Below are positions 57,892 through 64,000 of a stretch of DNA of 64,000 nt, piece after piece. Positions within the stretch are counted from its first letter, which is position 1; each line of letters begins with the position of its first letter. The notes under the pieces are model-generated. The model had not been told where the DNA came from, searched no databases, and saw only the letters and a list, made by a program, of their open reading frames with translations. The translations under genes and the position numbers were made by a program. The DNA is from Polynucleobacter sp. MWH-S4W17 (GTDB lineage Bacteria > Pseudomonadota > Gammaproteobacteria > Burkholderiales > Burkholderiaceae), in NCBI RefSeq assembly GCF_018687535.1, contig NZ_CP061295.1, forward strand, positions 434,001 to 498,000. Direction: 5' to 3'.

Positions 57892-59151
57892 ATGTCTAAA
57901 AGGGATGTATTTTCTAATCGCCGTCAATTCTTAAAATCATCCGTTGTGGCAGGTGCTAGTGTGGGTGGCGTAATAAGCGCCTCTTCTGCTTCCGCTCAAA
58001 ATCAAGAGGCTGGTTTTTTAGAAGTAGATCCTTGGACTAAAACCCAAGGATCTACTTTTGTTAACCCCCCTTATGGTTTGCCATCTAAATATGAAAAGAA
58101 TGTGGTGCGACTTCTTCCTTCGCCAGCGCCAACCTTCCTAACTGGCTCAAGAACCCCTTTGCAGAGTCTGCATGGAATTATTACCCCTAATGGCTTGGTC
58201 TTTGAGCGCCACCATGCAGGAGTTCCAGATATTAATCCCGACCTCCATAAGCTCGTAGTTCATGGAATGGTCGATCGTCCAATGATCTTCTCCATGGATG
58301 ATATTCTTCGGTTTCCATCTGAGTCCAGAGTCTATTTTCTTGAGTGCTCTGGCAACAGTGCGGCCGAGCTCAAAAAGGGTAGCAATCAAACAGTTCAGCA
58401 AATTCATGGATTGGTGTCTTGCTGCGAGTGGACTGGTGTTCGTTTATCTACAATTTTGCAAGAGTGTGGTGTGCAATCTGGGGCTAAGTGGGCATTGGCT
58501 GAAGGTGCCGATGGCGCAGCGATGACTCGCAGCATTCCAATAAATAAGATGATGGACGATGCCTTATTAGTCTACGCTCAAAATGGTGAGATGTTACGCG
58601 CAGAGCAGGGCTATCCTTTGAGATTATTTTTGCCTGGATATGAAGGCAATATGAGTATTAAGTGGCTACGCAGAATTAAATTTGGGACTGAGCCTTGGCA
58701 AACCCGTGAAGAAACTGCCGCTTATACCGATTTGCGAGCAGATGGTAAGGCGCTGCAATTTACTTTTGCAATGGAGGTTAAGTCTGTCATTACACAACCC
58801 TCAGGGATGATGAAGCTGAAATCTAAAGGTTTTTATGAAATCTCCGGTTTTGCATGGTCTGGTAATGGAAAAATTCGACGTGTTGAGGTTTCAACGGATG
58901 GCGGTAATTCGTGGAGAGAGGCAGTATTGCAGGAGCCGGTGATGGATAAATCTCTGGTGCGGTTCCGTTTTCCTTGGGTATGGGATGGTGCCCCAGCAAC
59001 ATTAATGAGTAGGGCAATAGATTCAAGCGGTGAGGTGCAGCCTTCGATGGATGCTGTTATCGCGGCTAAGAGTGCGAATACTTTTTATCACAATAACGCC
59101 ATACAACCCTGGCGTGTTGCTGCCAATGGAGAGGTTACTAATGGCCGCTAA
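57892..59151 (+). CDS. sorA: Periplasmic sulfite dehydrogenase, molybdopterin subunit
   Basis: 419 residues from ATG 57892, which has GGAGG upstream; the frame reaches back to 57826 without family similarity. A Tat signal with SNRRQFLKSS (RR at 10-11) ends near SASA. The Moco-binding Cys is C152 in YFLECSGNSA. PLRLFLPGYEGNMSIKWLRRI and the C-terminal dimerisation domain fit the SorA/SoxC branch. It oxidises sulfite to sulfate and hands electrons to the cytochrome next door. Moco supply links it to moeA-moaDE at 1.6-3.6 kb. Confidence 0.92.
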   Translation: MSKRDVFSNRRQFLKSSVVAGASVGGVISASSASAQNQEAGFLEVDPWTKTQGSTFVNPPYGLPSKYEKNVVRLLPSPAPTFLTGSRTPLQSLHGIITPNGLVFERHHAGVPDINPDLHKLVVHGMVDRPMIFSMDDILRFPSESRVYFLECSGNSAAELKKGSNQTVQQIHGLVSCCEWTGVRLSTILQECGVQSGAKWALAEGADGAAMTRSIPINKMMDDALLVYAQNGEMLRAEQGYPLRLFLPGYEGNMSIKWLRRIKFGTEPWQTREETAAYTDLRADGKALQFTFAMEVKSVITQPSGMMKLKSKGFYEISGFAWSGNGKIRRVEVSTDGGNSWREAVLQEPVMDKSLVRFRFPWVWDGAPATLMSRAIDSSGEVQPSMDAVIAAKSANTFYHNNAIQPWRVAANGEVTNGR

Positions 59152-59677
59152 TAAATTTATTAAGCTGAGCCTTTCTTTGATCTCTATTGGCATAGTGCTT
59201 GGTTGTGTCAGTGGCAATCATGTGGCTGGCCCGCTAGGTCTTGGTAGGCCAATTTCTGAAAATCAAATTCGGGCATGGGATATCGATATTGATCCAAGTG
59301 GATCAGGTTTGCCCCCTGGCTCAGGCACTGCAATTATTGGAGAAAAGTTGTATCAGCAACAGTGCGCATCTTGTCATGGAGATCAAGGGCAGGGTGGGCC
59401 GGCTAATCGTCTTGTGGGTGGTGGCGCATTGAATACGGATAAGCCTGTAAAGACTGTGGGAAGTTTTTGGCCTTATTCAACCACTATCTTTGACTATGTC
59501 AAAAGAGCGATGCCACATCAAGCGCCACAATCTTTGACCGACGACCAAGTGTATGCAGCTACCGCTTATATTCTTTATCTCAATAAGATCATTGCAAAAG
59601 ATGCGGTGATGGATGCTAAGACTTTGCCTTTGGTAAAAATGCCCAATAAGGATGGATTCATTCCTGTTGAGCGTTGA
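59141..59677 (+). CDS. sorB: Cytochrome c subunit of sulfite dehydrogenase, lipoprotein
   Basis: 178 residues from ATG 59141, chosen because GGAGAGG lies six bases upstream; it overlaps sorA by 11 bases. The signal ends in a lipobox IVLGC with C22 as lipid site. Haem c binds C75 and C78, with H79, in QQCASCHG. An axial Met is likely in AMPHQAPQ. ENQIRAWDIDIDPSG is shared with SoxD/SorB cytochromes. It receives electrons from SorA. Confidence 0.92.
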   Translation: MAANKFIKLSLSLISIGIVLGCVSGNHVAGPLGLGRPISENQIRAWDIDIDPSGSGLPPGSGTAIIGEKLYQQQCASCHGDQGQGGPANRLVGGGALNTDKPVKTVGSFWPYSTTIFDYVKRAMPHQAPQSLTDDQVYAATAYILYLNKIIAKDAVMDAKTLPLVKMPNKDGFIPVER

Positions 59678-59691
59678 ATGTTAATGATGTA

Positions 59692-59856
59692 TTAGGCAAA
59701 AGAGTTAGAAAACTCTTCCATTTTAATTGTGGTCATTAAAAAGAGAATGCGCCTTTGAAAACTTTTGCGCTCTTCAATTTGGTCATGGGATAGGCGATCA
59801 TGCTCTCTTAGGAGGCTAGTAATAATTGGGTTGTAGTGTTCGCGTATGGGGGACAT
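59692..59856 (-). CDS. Small hypothetical protein (54 aa)
   Basis: ATG 59856 to TAA 59692 encodes MSPIREHYNPIITSLLREHD, then a helical Arg/Glu/Gln-rich stretch and MEEFSNSFA at the end. AAGGA lies eight bases before the ATG. No known domain. The 291-base space would otherwise be empty, which with the ribosome site supports expression. It is convergent with sorB. Confidence 0.5.
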   Translation of the reverse strand: MSPIREHYNPIITSLLREHDRLSHDQIEERKSFQRRILFLMTTIKMEEFSNSFA

Positions 59857-59863
59857 CTCAGTT

Positions 59864-59900
59864 CCTTGGTAAATATCTCGTTATAGACAATGTACCAAGG
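59864..59900. promoter_or_regulatory. Inverted repeat upstream of the small ORF
   Basis: CCTTGGTA 59864-59871 and TACCAAGG 59893-59900 form 8-bp arms 21 bases apart. They lie between the small reverse ORF and fpr and may be an operator for the ORF. The AT-rich stretch 59900-59960 contains further short dyads (ATATAT, TATAGATATATA) but nothing decisive. Confidence 0.35.
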
Positions 59901-59968
59901 GGTCTATATATCCACAAGGAATATATGGCGATATCTAAATTACTTATAGATATATAGAAGTGAGTTGA

Positions 59969-60745
59969 TTACTTCTCTACGAAAGCACGTTCATAGACGT
60001 AGTCACCCATCTGGCCAAGGCTTGGGGAAACCTTGAACCCCTTGGCATCCAGCATCTCGGAAGTTTCTTTGAGCATGGATGGGCTGCCGCAAATCATGGC
60101 GCGATCCACTGCTGGATCGAGTGGCGGAAGGCCAATATCTTTAAAGAGTTGGCCAGATTCAATTGCAGTCGTTAGGCGACCAGTGTGTTTGAATGCTTCG
60201 CGTGTCACTGTTGGGTAGTAGATCAGTTTTTCACGAATGAGTTCACCCAAGAATTCATCTTTAGTGAGTTCGTCGCGGATGTAATCAGCATAAGCTAATT
60301 CACTGACTAGACGAACACCGTGAATGAGAACAACCTTCTCAAACTTTTCGTATGTTTCTGGATCGCGAATGATGCTCATAAACGGAGCTAAGCCGGTGCC
60401 GGTACTAAATAGGTAGAGATGTTTTCCTGGATTTAGATCATCCAATACCAAAGTACCAACAGACTTTTCGCTTACTAGGATTGGATCTCCAACTTGAATC
60501 TTTTGTAGTCGTGATGTCAATGGACCATCTTGAACTTTAATACTCAAAAATTCTAAATGCTCTTCATAGTTCGGGCTGGCAACGCTATAGGCACGCACCA
60601 AAGGTTTGCCTTCAACCTCTAGACCAATCATCAAGAAGTGGCCGCTTCTAAAGCGCAGGCCTTTATTGCGGGTGGTCGTAAAGCTAAAGAGGGTGTCGTT
60701 CCAATGGTGAACGGTGAGAACGGTTTCGGTATTGTATGCGGCCAT
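59969..60745 (-). CDS. fpr: Ferredoxin/flavodoxin--NADP+ reductase
   Basis: 258 residues from ATG 60745 (MAAYNTETVL); the open frame continues to TTG 60772 but the family starts here. FAD binding is by RAYSVASPNY, NADP binding by GTGLAPFMSIIRD and CGSPSMLKET, and the C terminus is YVYERAFVEK as usual for the bacterial short FNR group. It exchanges electrons between NADPH and ferredoxin, including Fdx of the isc system and in oxidative stress. Confidence 0.94.
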   Translation of the reverse strand: MAAYNTETVLTVHHWNDTLFSFTTTRNKGLRFRSGHFLMIGLEVEGKPLVRAYSVASPNYEEHLEFLSIKVQDGPLTSRLQKIQVGDPILVSEKSVGTLVLDDLNPGKHLYLFSTGTGLAPFMSIIRDPETYEKFEKVVLIHGVRLVSELAYADYIRDELTKDEFLGELIREKLIYYPTVTREAFKHTGRLTTAIESGQLFKDIGLPPLDPAVDRAMICGSPSMLKETSEMLDAKGFKVSPSLGQMGDYVYERAFVEK

Positions 60746-60912
60746 AAATGCGTATGAATTGGTAGATAGCAAAAGGATAATTATCCCATTCTTGAGGCTC
60801 TAATTTGAGGTTAAACCCCCAAAAATAGGACTCAGTAGTGATATAGATCAGACTTTTAGTAATAAAGCGCTAGTTTAAAGATGTTCAGTAGCTCATTGAC
60901 TATCATCTAGTA

Positions 60913-61395
60913 ATGAAAAGAACTCAGTACCTATTCCTGTCTATTTTTAGTTTGAGCTTGGTGATATTTGCTGTCATTTTGCAGCAGGTTGGATACAAAA
61001 ATGTCAATTTTTTGCCCTGCCCTTTATGTGTTTTGCAGAGGATTGGCTATCTTGGGGTCGCTATTTCATGCCTATTAGCAGCCGGCATTCCAATATTGAG
61101 AAAGTTATTTCATGGCTTAGCCATGCTTGCTGCGGGGTATGGTGTGGCGGTAGCTGGCCATCATGTATGGCTTTTATCTCACCCTGCCGAATCTTGTGGA
61201 ATAGATCCCTTGGAGCTATGGATCAACCAGTTGCAGGTGGCTAATAAGCTGCCTTGGCTATTTAAGGCCGATGGATTGTGCTCTGCAAAGCTCCCGGCAA
61301 TTCTTGGTCTGCAAGTTCCAGAGTGGTCTTTGGTTTGGTTCGCGATATTGCTGCTGGTTTTGCTAATCACCTTCTTTAAGAAGTCACGAGCTTAA
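60913..61395 (+). CDS. dsbB: Disulfide bond formation protein B
   Basis: A 160-residue inner-membrane quinone reductase that reoxidises DsbA. Four membrane segments are visible. The first redox pair is C36-x2-C39 (PCPLCVLQR); the second pair is in ESCGIDP and DGLCSAK. Length fits the family. It lies alone between fpr and cysK. Confidence 0.93.
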   Translation: MKRTQYLFLSIFSLSLVIFAVILQQVGYKNVNFLPCPLCVLQRIGYLGVAISCLLAAGIPILRKLFHGLAMLAAGYGVAVAGHHVWLLSHPAESCGIDPLELWINQLQVANKLPWLFKADGLCSAKLPAILGLQVPEWSLVWFAILLLVLLITFFKKSRA

Positions 61396-61407
61396 TATTC
61401 AATAGAA

Positions 61408-61428
61408 TTATTAGTGCTTAACTAATAA
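61408..61428. promoter_or_regulatory. Inverted repeat before cysK
   Basis: TTATTAGT 61408-61415 and ACTAATAA 61421-61428 form 8-bp arms around a 5-base centre, 76 bases upstream of cysK. No T-run follows. It could be an operator of cysK, for example for a CysB-like regulator, or a weak hairpin after dsbB. Confidence 0.35.
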
Positions 61429-61504
61429 CTATGCCTTCTTTTACAAGTATTGTTTTAACTCTTAAGATCTCTATCAAGCTCATTTTTTGTAACAAGGAAT
61501 CCTG

Positions 61505-62476
61505 ATGACTTACTTTACCGATAACTCCCAAACCATTGGCAAGACGCCGTTAGTTCGTTTAAATCGCGTAACCGATGGTGCTAAAGCAACTGTGCTTGCC
61601 AAAATTGAGGGTCGCAATCCGGCTTATTCGGTGAAGTGTCGTATCGGTGTGGCCATGATTAATGATGCGCAAGAACAAGGTATTTTGGGGCCTGGTAAAG
61701 AGTTGGTTGAGCCAACTAGCGGCAATACTGGCATTGCTTTGGCTTTTGTAGCGGCATCTCGCGGCATCCCTTTGACATTGACCATGCCGGAGACCATGAG
61801 TATTGAGCGCCGCAAGTTGCTTACGGCTTTGGGTGCCAAGATTGTCCTGACCGAAGGTCCTAAAGGCATGAATGGCGCGGTTGCTAAGGCTAAAGAGATT
61901 GCAGAGTCAGACCCCAAATACGTCTTACTACAGCAATTTAGTAATCCCTCGAATCCAGCGATTCATGAAAAGACCACTGGCCCAGAAATCTGGGAAGATA
62001 CTGATGGCAAGATTGATGTGTTTGTAGCGGGTGTTGGAACTGGCGGAACAATCTCCGGTGTCGCTCGTTACATCAAGAACACTAAGAAAAAGAATATTGA
62101 GGTAGTCGCGGTTGAACCCACCTCAAGTCCAGTCATTACACAAAAACTCAATGGTGAAGAAATTAAACCAGCCCCTCATAAGATTCAGGGTATTGGCGCA
62201 GGCTTTATTCCGGACAACCTGGATTTATCAGTGGTCGATAAAGTTGAGCAAGTCAGCAACGAGGAAGCCATTGAATTTGCCCGTCGCATCGCCAAAGAGG
62301 AGGGTATCTTGGTAGGCATCTCTTGTGGTGCCGCAGCTGCAGTTGCGGTTCGTTTGGCCAAGAGGCCTGAATACGAAGGAAAAACCATCGTGGTTGTTCT
62401 GCCCGATACCGCGGAGCGTTACTTAAGCTCAGCATTATTTGAAGGCGTGTTTGATGAAAAAGGTTTGCCTACCTAA
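61505..62476 (+). CDS. cysK: Cysteine synthase A (O-acetylserine sulfhydrylase)
   Basis: A 323-residue PLP enzyme making cysteine from O-acetylserine and sulfide. PLP lysine K44 in [31 protein letters not shown] and [12 protein letters not shown] are diagnostic; the overall pattern is CysK rather than CysM. AAGGAAT precedes the ATG. In this setting cysteine biosynthesis could also draw on sulfite released by SuyAB, though assimilatory genes are not in view. Confidence 0.95.
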   Translation: MTYFTDNSQTIGKTPLVRLNRVTDGAKATVLAKIEGRNPAYSVKCRIGVAMINDAQEQGILGPGKELVEPTSGNTGIALAFVAASRGIPLTLTMPETMSIERRKLLTALGAKIVLTEGPKGMNGAVAKAKEIAESDPKYVLLQQFSNPSNPAIHEKTTGPEIWEDTDGKIDVFVAGVGTGGTISGVARYIKNTKKKNIEVVAVEPTSSPVITQKLNGEEIKPAPHKIQGIGAGFIPDNLDLSVVDKVEQVSNEEAIEFARRIAKEEGILVGISCGAAAAVAVRLAKRPEYEGKTIVVVLPDTAERYLSSALFEGVFDEKGLPT

Positions 62477-62536
62477 GTCGCTCACTCAGTATTGCTTTTA
62501 GTAGGCTCTTTAGTCTAAATGGTTTATAAAGAGCTT

Positions 62537-64000
62537 ATGAAAAATACTTATAAGTTTCTTGCTCTCTTTTTAGCTACATTTTCATTAGCTTCCACCGCTA
62601 ATGTTACTGCGCCCACCGTGTACTTCAACGGCGATATCCTCACGATGGAGGGCGATACCCCTAAGTATGTTGAAGCCCTTGTTGTCAAAGACAACAAGAT
62701 TGCCTTCACCGGCGACATGCGCGAAGCATTGACTCAGGCTGGATCTAATGCCGCTCTACAAGATTTGAAAGGGCACACCCTATTACCTGGCTTTATTGAT
62801 ACTTGGGGCCACTTTGCATTAATTGCCCAAGATACGCTCGGCGTCAATCTTGCCTACTTCTCTAGAAATCCTCCGCAGACTAGAGCCCAGTTAATTAACA
62901 GGCTGCGTTCAGAGGCGAAAGTATTTAATGGTTGGATTGTTGGTACAGGTTACGCTGAAGCAATGCTTTCTGATGGTGGATTAACAATCGCGGATCTTGA
63001 TGTAGCATTTCCAAACCAAGCGGTGTTGCTGGAGAATATCTCTACGCTGACTGGCATGGTGAATTCTGCTGGCCTAAAGAAGTTAGGAATTACAAAAGCC
63101 ACTAAAGCTGTATCTGGGTTTATTCCGGTGGACCCTAAAACTGGTCAACTCACAGGTGAATTGATTGGCATGCCTTATTTGGAGGCGGTTGCTAAAGCGG
63201 TTGGTAAGTATTCACAAGAGCTGACGTTTGAAACTTACCGCAAAGCTGAGAAGATCTATGTCTCCAATGGTTTTACAACGGCACAAAGTTACGAAGCCAG
63301 TATTGCGGATATGCACAATATGCGCTTAGCTATCGATAGAAAAATTGTCACTATCGATTTAATTGCTTTACCAACTTTCGATATCGTCGATCAAATGTTG
63401 GCTTCTAATCCAAATACCCAGTTTGGCGTTTATAGCCACGGAGATGGAGGATTTAAAGTTGCCGGAATTCAGGTGCCAACGGATGGAGCGCCGCAACTGC
63501 GTTTGGCCTACTTTACCAAGCCCTATCTTGATACCACAGGCTTTCCAAAAGATTGGCGTGGCTTTGCCTACTACCCACAAGCCTTGTTTGATAAGTACAC
63601 CAAGATGGCTTACGAGAAAAATATTCAATACTTTGGATATAGCAATGGTGATGCTGGCATTGATATGACTCTAGCTGCTTTAAGTAAAACGATTGCGGAG
63701 ACTGGTATTACAGAAGATCGTCGTACCGTGATTGCACATTCGTTTTTTGCACGCGATGATCAGTTAGATGACTACAAGAAGAAAAATATTATGGCAGTGA
63801 TGATGCCAAACGATACCTGGTTGTATGGCGATGTTTATAACAAGGTCTTAGGCGGTGAAAGAGCGGCTAATTTAAGCCCTGCGAATAGCGCTAATGCAAA
63901 AGGCATAACACTTGCTCTGCATAATGACACTCCTTCGTCCGGCCCGAATGTGCTCTTTTCAGTTTGGAGTGCCGTGAACCGTAAGACATTCTCTGGTGCA
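62537..64000 (+). CDS. Exported amidohydrolase-3-like protein with altered metal ligands (partial)
   Basis: Open from ATG 62537 to the window edge: 488 residues without a stop. A signal peptide FLALFLATFSLASTA is followed by the composite-domain strand TVYFNGDILTMEGDTP. The fold matches YtcJ-like amidohydrolases (LPGFIDTWGHF, VIAHSFFARDDQLD, SNGDAGID). The first metal His of the D-x-H-x-H motif is W90 (H92 is kept), and the His usual before the NGDAGID segment is Y368. Activity may be lost or changed. No function assigned. Confidence 0.75.
   Translation, partial: MKNTYKFLALFLATFSLASTANVTAPTVYFNGDILTMEGDTPKYVEALVVKDNKIAFTGDMREALTQAGSNAALQDLKGHTLLPGFIDTWGHFALIAQDTLGVNLAYFSRNPPQTRAQLINRLRSEAKVFNGWIVGTGYAEAMLSDGGLTIADLDVAFPNQAVLLENISTLTGMVNSAGLKKLGITKATKAVSGFIPVDPKTGQLTGELIGMPYLEAVAKAVGKYSQELTFETYRKAEKIYVSNGFTTAQSYEASIADMHNMRLAIDRKIVTIDLIALPTFDIVDQMLASNPNTQFGVYSHGDGGFKVAGIQVPTDGAPQLRLAYFTKPYLDTTGFPKDWRGFAYYPQALFDKYTKMAYEKNIQYFGYSNGDAGIDMTLAALSKTIAETGITEDRRTVIAHSFFARDDQLDDYKKKNIMAVMMPNDTWLYGDVYNKVLGGERAANLSPANSANAKGITLALHNDTPSSGPNVLFSVWSAVNRKTFSGA

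Overview
The window reads as a chromosomal segment of a betaproteobacterium of the Burkholderiaceae, most likely Polynucleobacter or a close freshwater relative (inference). Reasons: moderate GC, very short intergenic gaps, several Bug/TctC periplasmic binding proteins, a Cys-type intracellular PHA depolymerase, a DUF1841 gene, and the isc operon order iscR-iscS-iscU-iscA-hscB-hscA-fdx. I saw no rRNA, tRNA, IS element, prophage or CRISPR array. No gap longer than 300 bases lacks a gene or a described element.

1-31.98 kb is mostly core genome: hom-thrC; moeA-moaD-moaE (molybdenum cofactor); an OFA-type MFS transporter; a gamma-glutamyltransferase-like enzyme; a GIY-YIG protein; clpB behind a sigma-32-like promoter; an MFS carrier; 5-oxoprolinase (pxpA and a pxpB-pxpC fusion); an MFS carrier with a metal-dependent hydrolase; isocitrate lyase with a palindrome-rich leader; a HIT protein; two periplasmic binding proteins; rsxB-nth-DUF1841; an aminotransferase with phaZ; uvrB; and the isc operon with an IscR-type site.

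31.98-59.7 kb is an accessory island that looks dedicated to C3-organosulfonates. (a) A LacI-type regulator stands divergent to a TauT-like ABC importer. Then come a HisD-like HpsN, an SDR, a Zn-alcohol dehydrogenase and an Fe-alcohol dehydrogenase: a predicted route from 2,3-dihydroxypropanesulfonate (DHPS) to 3-sulfolactate. Two matching LacI-type operators lie at the importer and at hpsN. (b) A LysR regulator stands divergent to an unusual operon: Fe-S subunit, two membrane anchors, class-I fumarase-like alpha and beta, a flavoprotein with altered active-site positions, and a TauE/SafE exporter that apparently starts at a non-AUG codon. (c) A reverse-strand group holds two Bug proteins, a ThDP enzyme and a GlcD-like FAD dehydrogenase. 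(d) slcC-comC-suyA-suyB-GntR-suyZ(YeiH-like)-sorA-sorB would interconvert sulfolactate enantiomers, release sulfite with pyruvate, and export or oxidise the sulfite. SorA needs the molybdenum cofactor whose genes lie at the left end.

59.7-64 kb returns to core genes: a 54-codon hypothetical ORF, fpr, dsbB, cysK, and an amidohydrolase-like gene cut by the window end.

The best candidate for an undescribed system is block (b). A paralogous succinate-dehydrogenase-like complex, a fumarase-like hydratase and a sulfite-type exporter sit in one tight operon inside a sulfonate island. This would fit desaturation and hydrolytic desulfonation of a substituted succinate, but that role is inference only.
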